Shown in pieces: positions 20,702 through 28,941 of a stretch of 45,799 bases of DNA. Under the pieces are notes generated by a model. It had not been told where the DNA came from and did no database searches. It saw only the letters and a list, made by a program, of their open reading frames with translations. The stretch lies in IMG/VR virus record IMGVR_UViG_3300039098_000037, positions 2,479 to 48,277 of that record. One strand, 5' to 3'. The position numbers and the translations under genes were made by a program. Source of the stretch: a virus. How positions within the stretch are numbered: position 1 is the stretch's first letter; the number at the start of each line of letters is the position of its first letter.

Positions 20702-20946
20702 TGGAAAAGAGAACTAGACTAGACAGGGCTAAGATTAGATTAGCTATCAATGGACTTAAGGCTACTGGTGGATTTGCTGGTAAAGCTGCTGAGTGGGTAG
20801 GAGTTACGCCTAGAGGAATGAGAGTATGGGCTAGTAAGTACCCTGAGATAGTTGCCCACTATAATGGTGAAGCTAGACTTAAGAGAGAAGGACAGCTAGC
20901 TATAAGGAAGAATAGATTAAAATTACCAGAACATCTGAGGAAGTAG
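20701..20946 (+). CDS. Small HTH-like DNA-binding protein (81 aa)
   Basis: Strongly basic, with a helix-turn-helix-like segment: GGFAGKAAEWVGVTPRGMRV followed by WASKYPEI, which has the spacing of a homeodomain-like or resolvase/transposase-type HTH. N- and C-terminal arms are arginine/lysine-rich (RTRLDRAKIRL, RLKREGQLAIRKNRLK). Likely a small regulator, possibly of the repeat-rich control region upstream. RBS AAGGAGG 4 nt from ATG. Confidence 0.65.
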   Translation: MEKRTRLDRAKIRLAINGLKATGGFAGKAAEWVGVTPRGMRVWASKYPEIVAHYNGEARLKREGQLAIRKNRLKLPEHLRK

Positions 20947-20949
20947 GCT

Positions 20950-21168
20950 ATGAGTGAGATAAATCCATTCCAGTTATATTTCAACATGAGCTACAAGCAG
21001 ATAAAGGCATTAGTTGACAGAAACGATAACTATATCCCACTGTTTAATCGCTTGCATGGTAAGTCATTTGTGTTCAATGTTATTAACAATAGGCTTACGG
21101 TAGAGCAAATAAAGAAGGAATACGACAAGATGATAAAGAGAAACCTAGGAGGGTTAAGATGGCATTAG
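20950..21168 (+). CDS. Hypothetical protein (72 aa)
   Basis: Not recognised. MSEINPFQLYFNMSYKQIKA with FNRLHGKSFVFNVINNRLTV and a lysine-rich helix at the end. RBS GAGGAAGTAGGCT before ATG. Overlaps the next gene by 10 nt. Confidence 0.68.
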   Translation: MSEINPFQLYFNMSYKQIKALVDRNDNYIPLFNRLHGKSFVFNVINNRLTVEQIKKEYDKMIKRNLGGLRWH

Positions 21169-21512
21169 AAACATTGAAAGGAAGAAAGACTATAATGGGT
21201 GAGCCTGTTAGACATGTATCAATAGAGAACAATGAGGTTATTAACGGCGACGCCAATATAGTAGCCGACCACAACTTTGGTGAACTTATATTCAAACTGC
21301 AAAGAGGCCCAGTAGAAGAGGTTGGCAAGAATGGTTGCCAAGTTGACCATATCATAGCTACTGCTAGGGAGATCATAGCTAGGTTTAATGTTGAGAACCC
21401 ATGCTGCTATAATGATTCGGCTACTAATGCGTTAGATGAAGCACTTGGGCATTTGGCAATTAGGACAGCAGAGAGAGAAGAAAGAGGCGTAGAAGGAACA
21501 TCAAAGGAGTAA
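21159..21512 (+). CDS. Acb2/Tad1-domain-like protein, candidate cyclic-nucleotide sponge
   Basis: The layout fits a widespread phage family with an N-terminal beta part 'I-FQ-GPV-E-G-NG', then paired helices, and the end 'RT--RE-RGVEGT'. Here that reads LIFKLQRGPVEEVGKNGCQ, then ATNALDEALGHLAIRTAERE followed by ERGVEGTSKE. Members are annotated as Acb2/Tad1 hairpin-domain proteins; Acb2 and Tad1 bind cyclic nucleotides made by CBASS or Thoeris and so block those defences. The match is to the family pattern from memory; binding residues cannot be checked here. About 117 aa, early operon, RBS GGAGGG. A structural or unrelated role remains possible. Confidence 0.6.
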   Translation: MALETLKGRKTIMGEPVRHVSIENNEVINGDANIVADHNFGELIFKLQRGPVEEVGKNGCQVDHIIATAREIIARFNVENPCCYNDSATNALDEALGHLAIRTAEREERGVEGTSKE

Positions 21513-21515
21513 ATG

Positions 21516-21833
21516 ATGACATATATGAATACACTAGAGGAAGAGACTAAGAACATATTTAACAGTAAAGACGTTAACACTTATATAGACCACAAGCCTG
21601 ACGGAAAAAGATTCGTTAGAGCTGTGATGCATATTGATATCAGTGATCGTCACACTCCAGATGCTATATTCAGCAAGGTAATTGATATGCTTGAGAACAC
21701 TAAGCCATACAAGACACTAAAGGGCATCGTAGACAATGAGAATTCTGCCATGAAGAGAAAGGTTGCAGAGATGCAGAAGTACAAAGACTACTGCATTATG
21801 CAGTCAACTATTAATGGTGGACGAACAGTATGA
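21516..21833 (+). CDS. Hypothetical protein (105 aa)
   Basis: Not recognised. MTYMNTLEEETKNIFNSKDV, with a beta-rich centre (KRFVRAVMHIDISDRHTPDA) and helical end (AMKRKVAEMQKYKDYCIMQS). AAAGGAG gives spacing 6 to this ATG; the ATG one codon earlier (21513) directly follows the previous stop and is also possible. Confidence 0.68.
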   Translation: MTYMNTLEEETKNIFNSKDVNTYIDHKPDGKRFVRAVMHIDISDRHTPDAIFSKVIDMLENTKPYKTLKGIVDNENSAMKRKVAEMQKYKDYCIMQSTINGGRTV

Positions 21834-21913
21834 TGGACATAGTAGGGGTTGCAATCTGCCTAATCATATTATATTATGTACTGAAGAATAAAGATCCAGA
21901 AGTATTTGTATAG
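21830..21913 (+). CDS. Tiny membrane peptide (27 aa)
   Basis: ATGATGGAC... encodes MMDIVGVAICLIILYYVLKN followed by KDPEVFV: one hydrophobic helix with a short acidic/basic tail. The start overlaps the preceding stop (ATGA) and GGTGGA lies about 8 nt upstream. It fills an otherwise empty gap in a tightly packed operon. Expression is plausible but unproven. Confidence 0.5.
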   Translation: MMDIVGVAICLIILYYVLKNKDPEVFV

Positions 21914-21922
21914 GAGAATTAC

Positions 21923-22153
21923 ATGGCTACAGATAAACCAACACCTAAGAAGAAAGCAAAGATCAAGCCTATTCATGAGATCCTAAGGGATAATGCTAAG
22001 CTTGAAGTTAAAAAGATTGCCAAGGGCAGAGTTGCTGCTAGGGTTATTGCATGCAAGAATGACGTGCTACAAAACGCAGTTAACTTAAAACAGATCAATA
22101 AAACAAGAGAACTATTTAAGAATCTAGAAGAAGAGCTAAACGCTTTATTCTAA
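21923..22153 (+). CDS. Small basic protein (76 aa)
   Basis: MATDKPTPKKKAKIKPIHEI, lysine-rich N-terminus and helical body ending FKNLEEELNALF. RBS AGGAG 7 nt from ATG. Last gene before the terminator at 22184, so it closes the early rightward operon. A nucleic-acid-binding role fits the charge only. Confidence 0.68.
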   Translation: MATDKPTPKKKAKIKPIHEILRDNAKLEVKKIAKGRVAARVIACKNDVLQNAVNLKQINKTRELFKNLEEELNALF

Positions 22154-22183
22154 TTTTTTCATTGGCACCTCCTTTGCATTATG

Positions 22184-22210
22184 AGCCTCTATTCATTTAG
22201 GGGCTTTTTT
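22184..22210 (+). terminator. Intrinsic terminator after early operon
   Basis: AGCCTC-(10 nt)-GGGGCT 6-bp stem followed by TTTTTT. Confidence 0.75.
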
Positions 22211-22213
22211 ATG

Positions 22214-22241
22214 TTGACTATGTGTTGGCAGATGCTAATAT
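22214..22241 (+). promoter_or_regulatory. Promoter with extended -10 upstream of 167-aa gene
   Basis: TTGACT (22214-22219), 16 nt, TGCTAATAT: an extended -10 (TGn) with TAATAT at 22236-22241. Immediately follows a terminator; AGGAGG and ATG follow. Confidence 0.6.
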
Positions 22242-22264
22242 AGTATATTATCTTAGGAGGATAT

Positions 22265-22768
22265 ATGGCTAAAAAAAACAGTAATAGTAGGAATAAACGA
22301 AGACTAGCTAAGAAGACTGAGGGTAAGATTAAGGCTGCTGTAGGGCAGACCATCTCACAGAAGGTTAAAGAGCTAAGAGCAGAAGCAGATAAAGAGCTAG
22401 CAATCAAGAATGATGAGCTAAAGAAGACTATTAGAGATGATATGGTTAACCATGTTGTTGGGCAGAAGGAGATTGTTACTCCTAAGTTGCCACTTCTTGA
22501 GCGTATCTCGTTCAAACTATACATGATTAGAAAGCTATTCAGTAAGATGATTAACTTAGGCAAGCTTAAAGTTGGTGTTGGATCTGCTACTCCTGATAGT
22601 GTTGGAGTTGGATTTAATGCTGAGACAGGGGACATTGCCTTAAGAGTTGTTATGGCTAATGGTGATGAGCACGTTATTAAGATGGGTCATAAGGGAGCAG
22701 AATCTATTAGAGATGATATTAGTAGATGCTTAACTATGATTAATGCTGTTGACAAAGAAACAAAGTAG
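22265..22768 (+). CDS. Hypothetical protein with basic N-terminus (167 aa)
   Basis: Not recognised. MAKKNSNSRNKRRLAKKTEG is strongly basic, followed by a helical charged segment (VKELRAEADKELAIKNDELK). A C-terminal beta/alpha domain VGVGFNAETGDIALRVVMAN then GDEHVIKMGHKGAESIRDDI completes it. It forms its own transcription unit, with a promoter at 22214 and terminator at 22806, which suggests separate control, perhaps for high-level late or early expression. RBS AGGAGGATAT. Could be a DNA-binding or virion-associated protein. Confidence 0.72.
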   Translation: MAKKNSNSRNKRRLAKKTEGKIKAAVGQTISQKVKELRAEADKELAIKNDELKKTIRDDMVNHVVGQKEIVTPKLPLLERISFKLYMIRKLFSKMINLGKLKVGVGSATPDSVGVGFNAETGDIALRVVMANGDEHVIKMGHKGAESIRDDISRCLTMINAVDKETK

Positions 22769-22805
22769 TGTAAATATATAATTACTCATTATAAAACGTC
22801 CTTAT

Positions 22806-22850
22806 TGGCTGGTGATTTTGGATTAACCTCCTTGCACTGGCCATTTTTTT
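22806..22850 (+). terminator. Intrinsic terminator after 167-aa gene
   Basis: TGGCTGGTG (22806-22814) pairs with CACTGGCCA (22835-22843), 9 bp with two G-U pairs, followed by TTTTTTT. Confidence 0.7.
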
Positions 22851-22860
22851 ATTATATACT
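22832..22860 (+). promoter_or_regulatory. Promoter overlapping the terminator, upstream of packaging/virion genes
   Basis: TTGCAC (22832-22837), 17 nt, TATACT (22855-22860). The -35 lies in the terminator stem. Followed by TAGGAG and ATG at 22882. Confidence 0.5.
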
Positions 22861-22881
22861 CTTAGTGTATAGGAGTTATAT

Positions 22882-23466
22882 ATGGCAGAAAGAGACCTAT
22901 TAAAAGAATTAGTTTTATATGCTGGCGGCGGAGTACCTGCTGTTAGTGGTCCAAGAGCGGTCCAGCCTGTTGGCGCAAGAGGTGTTGTTCCTAGAGGAAG
23001 ATCTGCTGTTTCAAGAATAGATGACATTGTTGATGTTCCATTCAGAGAGGGTGGGCTTAGAAATATTACTGGAAAAGTTAAGGGTAGTGGAGTTAAGGCT
23101 CTACCTTCAGCAGTTGGCACTATAGATGATATTGCTAAATCTGGCAGTAAGCTAAGTAAGTTCAAGAATCTTGGCAAGTATGGTAAGCTAGCTGGAGCAG
23201 TTGGTGGACTAGCATTACTTGGACACCTTATGGGTGGAGATGAAGATCAAGAAGAGGCACAGCCAGTACAAAGGCAGCCACAAGCACCTGTTCCTCAAAG
23301 AAGAACTCCTACAGTCAGTCCAAATGTAAGTGCTGTACTAGAGGCTTTAGGAAGATCTGGGGCAACATCATTACAAGATGCTACTAGACTTAGAAGAGAA
23401 TCAGATACAAGAGCAAAGAATATTGACGAGATTACCAATAGACTAATGAGATCAGGGGGCTTCTAA
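22882..23466 (+). CDS. Hypothetical virion-associated-like protein (194 aa)
   Basis: Gly/Ala/Pro/Arg-rich with a glycine-zipper-like hydrophobic segment KLAGAVGGLALLGHLMGG (about residues 108-125), then a Q/P-rich linker (PVQRQPQAPVPQRRTPTV). Such membrane-active, low-complexity proteins occur among phage ejection or minor virion proteins. First gene after the promoter at 22832, ahead of the terminase genes. Stop overlaps the next start. Specific function unknown. Confidence 0.68.
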   Translation: MAERDLLKELVLYAGGGVPAVSGPRAVQPVGARGVVPRGRSAVSRIDDIVDVPFREGGLRNITGKVKGSGVKALPSAVGTIDDIAKSGSKLSKFKNLGKYGKLAGAVGGLALLGHLMGGDEDQEEAQPVQRQPQAPVPQRRTPTVSPNVSAVLEALGRSGATSLQDATRLRRESDTRAKNIDEITNRLMRSGGF

Positions 23467-23684
23467 TGCAAGATAAGATCAAAGCGATGATAAGTGATAT
23501 GGAGCATCAAAAGAAGATGAGTGATCTAGACTATCAGATCAAGTTGTCTCAAGCTAAGAAGATGGAGCATGTAGCTGGAATGGCTGAGAAGCAACAAGCT
23601 GGTGGAATGATGAACTATCTAAGTACGCCTAATGATCCTAGCAATCCATATAACCATCCGTTAATAGGACAAAACCAAAGATAA
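23466..23684 (+). CDS. Hypothetical protein (72 aa)
   Basis: Helical, Met/Lys/Gln-rich N-terminus (MQDKIKAMISDMEHQKKMSD, KLSQAKKMEHVAGMAEKQQ), then a short Pro/Asn-rich end (STPNDPSNPYNHPLIGQNQR). ATG overlaps the previous stop (TAATG). Likely a small virion or assembly component by context. Confidence 0.65.
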   Translation: MQDKIKAMISDMEHQKKMSDLDYQIKLSQAKKMEHVAGMAEKQQAGGMMNYLSTPNDPSNPYNHPLIGQNQR

Positions 23685-23696
23685 TTAAAATAATTG

Positions 23697-23725
23697 TTGC
23701 ATTGTAATAGTGGTCACTATATAGT
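23697..23725 (+). promoter_or_regulatory. Promoter giving a nearly leaderless packaging transcript
   Basis: TTGCAT (23697-23702), 17 nt containing the inverted TAGTG-GT-CACTA, TATAGT (23720-23725). The predicted start falls about at the ATG (23732), and no Shine-Dalgarno precedes that ATG. Confidence 0.55.
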
Positions 23726-23731
23726 TTTTAT

Positions 23732-24454
23732 ATGGAAGAAACAGGCACAGAGGTAATAGAAACATCAGAGATAATAACAGCAAAGGCATTCTCGCCAGCT
23801 ATCGTTAAGGCATTCAATGCTATTGATGAGAAGCTTAAGTATATGACTGAGAGCGAACTCAGGAATAAGTTCAGCTACACAACAACAGACGAAAGAATAA
23901 AGCAGAGACTATGGACGCTAATAGCCAATCATCTTAAAGATGGGAAGCCCATTGTTAGCAAGAGAATATATGCTGGCGTATGTAGTGATAACTATTTCTA
24001 TAATAGGTTATTGGTTATGCCTCATAAGCTTGCGTTCCTAACCCACCCAGTAGAAGAGTATGAAGTCAAAGCTAGTGCGCTACTTAACATGGCAGTATCT
24101 AGATATGAAGAGATATTGAGCATGGATATTAAGTCAATGAAGAAATTCCCCACAACCAAAGGGGAAGATGGCAAGATGCAATATGAGTACAGAGAAGAGA
24201 TAGACGTTGCCAAGGCCAAGCTATTGCTAGAAACTATCGCAAACATTGAGAACAGAGTAAAGGGAACCAGTGTTAGTAAGGTAGTTAGTGTACATGAGAC
24301 AGCACCAAAGGGAGCCAAGGTAGAAGAATTTGATATAAAGAAAATTAATGAAAGAATACTTGAATTAGAGCATGGGCTATCTGCAACTAATATAGATGAT
24401 GGCAGCATATCTATCGAGGCTGACTATGTGGAGGTAGAAAATGGTGGGGCTTAG
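23732..24454 (+). CDS. Putative terminase small subunit (240 aa)
   Basis: Located two short genes before the terminase large subunit, of suitable size. The N-terminal region is helical with KFSYTTTDERIKQRLWTLIA and SKRIYAGVCSDNYFYNRLLV, which looks like a DNA-recognition helix bundle and linker. The C-terminal third is acidic (EELEHG..., EADYVEVENGGA), the usual place for large-subunit contact. No SD precedes the ATG; the upstream promoter would make a leaderless mRNA. The small-subunit role is inferred mainly from position. Confidence 0.5.
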   Translation: MEETGTEVIETSEIITAKAFSPAIVKAFNAIDEKLKYMTESELRNKFSYTTTDERIKQRLWTLIANHLKDGKPIVSKRIYAGVCSDNYFYNRLLVMPHKLAFLTHPVEEYEVKASALLNMAVSRYEEILSMDIKSMKKFPTTKGEDGKMQYEYREEIDVAKAKLLLETIANIENRVKGTSVSKVVSVHETAPKGAKVEEFDIKKINERILELEHGLSATNIDDGSISIEADYVEVENGGA

Positions 24455-24680
24455 TGAAGAAGTAATAGAAAGTATAAGAGAGACTGACCGATTCGAGGAT
24501 ATGTTAGTTGAAATGAAGCCAAGGATAGAGAAGAGAATAGCATCACTTAGTAAGAGGTTGCTTGAGATGCCACTTGCTCCATTCAGAAAGATAGAGCACT
24601 ATAAGGCAATGCTTAGAATTAACTATATAATGTTAGACACATGTATAAAAATAAAACGCTGGAGAGAAATAAATGGCTAA
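24441..24680 (+). CDS. Hypothetical helical protein (79 aa)
   Basis: MVGLSEEVIESIRETDRFED, charged and alpha-helical, ending KIKRWREING. GGAGGTAGAAA before ATG, 14-nt overlap with the previous gene and 8-nt overlap with the next. In the packaging cluster; function unknown. Confidence 0.68.
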   Translation: MVGLSEEVIESIRETDRFEDMLVEMKPRIEKRIASLSKRLLEMPLAPFRKIEHYKAMLRINYIMLDTCIKIKRWREING

Positions 24681-24978
24681 GAAAATTGTAGAGAAGAAAG
24701 TAGAGACAGTTACCACTGATCTTGGGTTTGACGTAGAGAAAGCTGTTGTAGCAGAAGAGAAGTTCCCACATGTATATGTCGATGGAGTTAGGATAGACGT
24801 TGATTATGACAAGTACGACTATGAGTTTCCTATGGTTAATGATGTTGTTGCTAGAGGCGAAGCATTCAGAAAACGTATTAGTGCTACAAAGGCAGAGTTT
24901 GACGGAGAGATGATCATGGAATCATACAGAGTTACTGCATGCCTTTGCTGGTCAGCAGTGTATCGCTGGGAAAAGTAA
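24673..24978 (+). CDS. Hypothetical protein (101 aa)
   Basis: MAKKIVEKKVETVTTDLGFD, then tyrosine/aspartate-rich VYVDGVRIDVDYDKYDYEFP and a helix ending CLCWSAVYRWEK. GGAGAG precedes the ATG. Its stop (24976-24978) directly precedes the terminase large TTG start, so the two are translationally coupled. Function unknown. Confidence 0.68.
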   Translation: MAKKIVEKKVETVTTDLGFDVEKAVVAEEKFPHVYVDGVRIDVDYDKYDYEFPMVNDVVARGEAFRKRISATKAEFDGEMIMESYRVTACLCWSAVYRWEK

Positions 24979-26541
24979 TTGTCGAATGACTTAGAAGTAG
25001 CTACATTAAAAGAAAAGATACTACACCTAGAGAGGAAGGCTGAGCTACAAAATGGCTTGCCTTTCCTTTATGGATATAAGATGTATACATGGCAGCACAG
25101 AATCTTCCACTCTCTTAATAAGCGTATCTTTAACTGCTCTGCTAACCAGATCGGCAAGAGTAGTAGTATGATAAGAAAGTGTCTAAACATAGGCACAAAC
25201 AAAGATCTATGGAAGAGGATGTTTCCAGTTCAGTCTAAGGATGAGATGTTCAGACCTGTAATATGGTATCTGTATCCAGACAAAGACACTGTTACTAGAG
25301 AGTTTTCAGAGAAGTGGGTAAGAGAGTTCCTTCCAAGAGGAGCATATGAGAAGCATCCTTGGTATGGATGGAAGAAGATAATAAGGAATAAAGAGCTTAA
25401 GGGCTTCAAGTTCAACTGTGGAACCATACTAAACTTTATGACTTATAGCCAGAACGTTCATAACCTACAGTCTGGTACTGTTAATATCATTGTATGTGAT
25501 GAGGAGCTTCCAGAAGCATTGTATCCAGAACTTAATGCTAGATTGTTTGCTAGTGATGGGTACTTCTATATGGCATTCACTGCTACTAGAGGGCAGGAGT
25601 TCTGGAGAAAAGTAATAGAGCCTAAGTCTAACGAAGATGAGCCAATGCCTGATGCACTCAAGATACAGGTATCTATGTATGACTGCCTAGAGTATGTTGA
25701 TGGGTCAAAGTCTCATTGGACTAAGGAAAGAATCAATAGCATTATATCCTCATGCAGGAACGCAAACGAAGTAAAGAGAAGAGTGTTTGGTAGATTCATT
25801 AGATCTGACGGTCTAAAGTACCATGCCTTTAATAAAGAAAGACACTATGTTCCATATCCAACTAAGGGTGGAGTTCCGTTTAAGGGAGTGCCATTAGGAT
25901 GGGAATGTTATAGCGGTGTAGATATAGGCTCTGGTGGTGAGGAGAATCATCCATCTGCCATGTGCTTTGTTGCACTTAATAAAGATAGAACTAAGATTCG
26001 TGTATTTAAAGGCTTAAGAATGGATGGTATCCAGACTACTGCTGGAGATACATATAGAAGATATAAGTATGAGAAAGGAAAGATGCAGATAGTCAGACAA
26101 TTCTATGACTGGGCATCCAAGGACTTTCATACGATATCGTCTAGAGCAAGAGATCATTTCTTTAAAGCAGAGAAGGGTCACGATATAGGCGAGGAAATAC
26201 TTAATACTTGCTTCAAGTTGAACATACTTAAGATATATAAGTGTGCTGAGCATGATAAGTTAGTAACTGAACTTGAGTCGCTAGACAACGTTACTGATAA
26301 ACGTAAGGCCAAAGATGACTTTATTGATGCTATGAGATATGCTATTGTTTCTATTCCTATAGACTGGGAGAAGATCTTTAAGAATATTATCGATGGTGTA
26401 GTAAAGATAGAAGATAGGGCTGATGAAAGATCATTAAGACCTAGAGACTTTATAAATGAAGACGAACAAGATAACAACTTAGGAGAATTATTAGATGACG
26501 GCTGTGAAGAAGAAATCAATTACTGGTCCGAGCAATACTGA
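24979..26541 (+). CDS. terL: Terminase large subunit
   Basis: A 520-aa packaging motor. ATPase: Walker A SANQIGKSSS (54-63), Walker B NIIVCDEELPEA (169-180), coupling-like MAFTATRG (198-205). Nuclease: SGVDIGSGGEE with Asp315 and KDDFIDAMRYA with acidic residues near 446-450. Together these power and cut concatemeric DNA during head filling. The start is a TTG directly after the preceding stop; no ATG lies before the conserved helix. Length is normal for podovirus TerL. Its C-terminus is acidic. Confidence 0.93.
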   Translation: MSNDLEVATLKEKILHLERKAELQNGLPFLYGYKMYTWQHRIFHSLNKRIFNCSANQIGKSSSMIRKCLNIGTNKDLWKRMFPVQSKDEMFRPVIWYLYPDKDTVTREFSEKWVREFLPRGAYEKHPWYGWKKIIRNKELKGFKFNCGTILNFMTYSQNVHNLQSGTVNIIVCDEELPEALYPELNARLFASDGYFYMAFTATRGQEFWRKVIEPKSNEDEPMPDALKIQVSMYDCLEYVDGSKSHWTKERINSIISSCRNANEVKRRVFGRFIRSDGLKYHAFNKERHYVPYPTKGGVPFKGVPLGWECYSGVDIGSGGEENHPSAMCFVALNKDRTKIRVFKGLRMDGIQTTAGDTYRRYKYEKGKMQIVRQFYDWASKDFHTISSRARDHFFKAEKGHDIGEEILNTCFKLNILKIYKCAEHDKLVTELESLDNVTDKRKAKDDFIDAMRYAIVSIPIDWEKIFKNIIDGVVKIEDRADERSLRPRDFINEDEQDNNLGELLDDGCEEEINYWSEQY

Positions 26542-26884
26542 CTTTGATGGTCTATGTAGACTTGTAGAAGTATGTGGGAATAGTTCAGTAACAGGTATTG
26601 TTATTGGAGATATTCAAATAGACTTTCATGTGGAAGGACATGTTGAGTATGTTGAGCCTAGTGAAGTGGGACTTCCAGAGGATGTGAGACCTTGTCCAGA
26701 CATCGACCCAGTTGACACTGAGAATAATAATGTTAGTATAGAAGATGAAGACTTCTTGGCCACTGCTAAAGATGCTATCGAAGCAGCTACAGAAGACTTG
26801 GAGACCCTAATGATCTCAGACCCAGAGAAGTATGAAGAGGTTATCGCGTCATTACAGAACACAACAGGAAGCTCGGATAAATAA
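26495..26884 (+). CDS. Hypothetical acidic protein (129 aa)
   Basis: Begins inside the terminase 3' end (47-nt overlap) with AGGAG about 10 nt upstream. A short beta-rich N-terminus (NSSVTGIVIGDIQIDFHVEG) is followed by a very acidic tail (PVDTENNNVSIEDEDFLATA, KDAIEAATEDLETLM). Stop overlaps the portal start. It may be a packaging or portal accessory by position. Confidence 0.68.
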   Translation: MTAVKKKSITGPSNTDFDGLCRLVEVCGNSSVTGIVIGDIQIDFHVEGHVEYVEPSEVGLPEDVRPCPDIDPVDTENNNVSIEDEDFLATAKDAIEAATEDLETLMISDPEKYEEVIASLQNTTGSSDK

Positions 26885-28941
26885 TGATTAATATTAATAG
26901 CATAGAATCAATCAGAACATTATACGAAGAATCTAAGCAGTGCGATAGCGCCATATTCGCAGAGATGAGAACTAACGTCTTGTTAAGAAATGGCAAGCAC
27001 TACAGCAACAATACTAGAAAAGTCATAGACAACCTTAGGAATAAGGGAGTCGTTGATAACAAACAAAAGATAAGAATAACCAAGAACCATATGCATAGGA
27101 TAACTAATGATTATACCAACTCTATCCTATCGAAGAATCCTTCAGTTGCATGTAAGCCTTTTAACGAGTCGGACATGGCTGATATTAAGGATGCTCAGCT
27201 AAGTAATGCTGTAGTTCAGAATATCAGAATAAAGAATAACTGGAAGAAGAAGAGAAGGAGCTTTGTTTCTGACATGACTTCTATTGGTGAAGCATATGCT
27301 ATATTAAGGTTTGATTATGACAAGGGTACAACTGTAACAGATCCTCTAACTGGGATGCCAAAGTCTCTTGGGGAATTTGTTATAGAGAAATGCTTTGGTT
27401 TTGATCTTAAGAGAGATGCAATGGCAACATCATGGGATGATTGCAGATTTGTATTCAGAGATAAGCTAGTTGACACCAAAGAGGCTGAGGCAATTGTTGG
27501 GAAACTAAGTCCTGAGAATGTTAAGGCTATTACAGAAAATAACTATGAAAGTTCTATGGTCACATCGTTTGATATGAACAACTGCTCGTACTCTTCTGAG
27601 GCCGGTAAGGTTCATTTCATAGAGACATTTGTCAGACCATGCACAGAGTATGGGGAAGGGAAGTATGTATTATCTACAAAGGATTTTATCATTTTCCAGA
27701 TGGACTTACCTATAGGAATATTCCCAGTATATCAGCTTGGGTTTGATGAGGTTGCAACTAGTCCTAGATGTACTTCTATTATCAATGTAGCCAGACCATA
27801 TCAGGCTGAGATCAACAGAGCATCTAGCAAGCAAGCAGAGCACCAGATAACTTTAGGTGACGATAAGCTAATTACAAAGAATACATCTAAGATTGCCAAT
27901 GGCGGAAAGCTACATGGCGTTAGGATGATAAAGGTAGATGGAGAAGATCCAAAGATAATGCCTGGGCGTACTGGAGAGCAGTATGTTAATTATATTCAAG
28001 GTGAGATCAGACAGATGTATGAAGCTGTTAATCTTCCTCACTTGCTTAGCGATGCAAAACAAAGTGAAGCAGGAGACCCATATGCTCTATTACATAAAAC
28101 TATGAGCCAAAAGGGCATATATGTTAATTACTCTGAGCAGTATGAGGACTTCGAGAAAGCTATATTCACAGATGCTATCAAGCTAGCAAAAGTATACTAC
28201 ACTGATGAGCATATTATTAAGGTAGTAGGCAAGAAAGAACAAGTAAACATAGAAGAGTTTAAGAGATCTGATGACGCAGGCTTTGACATTGTTGTAGAAG
28301 AAAGCAATGGAGACCTAGAGACTAGATACGGTAAGCTACTTACTATTACAAACGTATTACAATATGCAGGAAGCAGATTAACTCCAGAGCAATTAGGGCA
28401 GTTGATAAAAGAACTTCCATATGCAAACAAAGAAAGAATATTTAATTCATTAACAAGCAATATAGACTTAGTTGAAAACATCATCTTGGCACTAGACAGG
28501 GGCGAAACCCCTACGCTACCTAAGTATGGTAATCTTGATGTTATACTCTCCGCGCTTACTAACAGAACTGTTCAGGCTGATTTCCAATTTCTACCTCAAC
28601 AGACTCAGCAAGCGTATCAGCAGTATATCAAGCAAGTTGAGATGACTAAGGCTAATCAGCAACTACAAGCACAACAAGCCCAGCAAGGCTTGATACCAGC
28701 AGGTGGATTTCTGACAACAGTTAATGCTTCAGTTAAGAACCCAGAAACAGGAAAGGTCGAACGTATTAAATTACCCTCTGACGCTGTCTCTTGGTTGTAT
28801 GGCAAGTTAAGCCAACAAGGAGCATATGTAAATCAGATGAACGAGCATGGTGGTGCAGTACAAGCTGACATGGCACAATTCACGCAGCCGCAAGCTGCCA
28901 CAGCAGGGGCGCAACCCCAAGGAGCACAATATGCCATTTGA
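26884..28941 (+). CDS. Portal protein (P22-like)
   Basis: A 685-aa protein following TerL. It contains NRITNDYTNSILSKNP-type wing/crown residues, RRSFVSDMTSIGEAYAILRF, and RPYQAEINRASSKQAEHQIT, patterns typical of large P22/podovirus portals that form the dodecameric DNA channel. The C-terminus is Gln/Ala-rich (QLQAQQAQQGLIP..., TQPQAATAGAQPQGAQYAI), reminiscent of the portal barrel that protrudes into the head. Overlaps the scaffold start by 11 nt. Confidence 0.87.
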   Translation: MININSIESIRTLYEESKQCDSAIFAEMRTNVLLRNGKHYSNNTRKVIDNLRNKGVVDNKQKIRITKNHMHRITNDYTNSILSKNPSVACKPFNESDMADIKDAQLSNAVVQNIRIKNNWKKKRRSFVSDMTSIGEAYAILRFDYDKGTTVTDPLTGMPKSLGEFVIEKCFGFDLKRDAMATSWDDCRFVFRDKLVDTKEAEAIVGKLSPENVKAITENNYESSMVTSFDMNNCSYSSEAGKVHFIETFVRPCTEYGEGKYVLSTKDFIIFQMDLPIGIFPVYQLGFDEVATSPRCTSIINVARPYQAEINRASSKQAEHQITLGDDKLITKNTSKIANGGKLHGVRMIKVDGEDPKIMPGRTGEQYVNYIQGEIRQMYEAVNLPHLLSDAKQSEAGDPYALLHKTMSQKGIYVNYSEQYEDFEKAIFTDAIKLAKVYYTDEHIIKVVGKKEQVNIEEFKRSDDAGFDIVVEESNGDLETRYGKLLTITNVLQYAGSRLTPEQLGQLIKELPYANKERIFNSLTSNIDLVENIILALDRGETPTLPKYGNLDVILSALTNRTVQADFQFLPQQTQQAYQQYIKQVEMTKANQQLQAQQAQQGLIPAGGFLTTVNASVKNPETGKVERIKLPSDAVSWLYGKLSQQGAYVNQMNEHGGAVQADMAQFTQPQAATAGAQPQGAQYAI

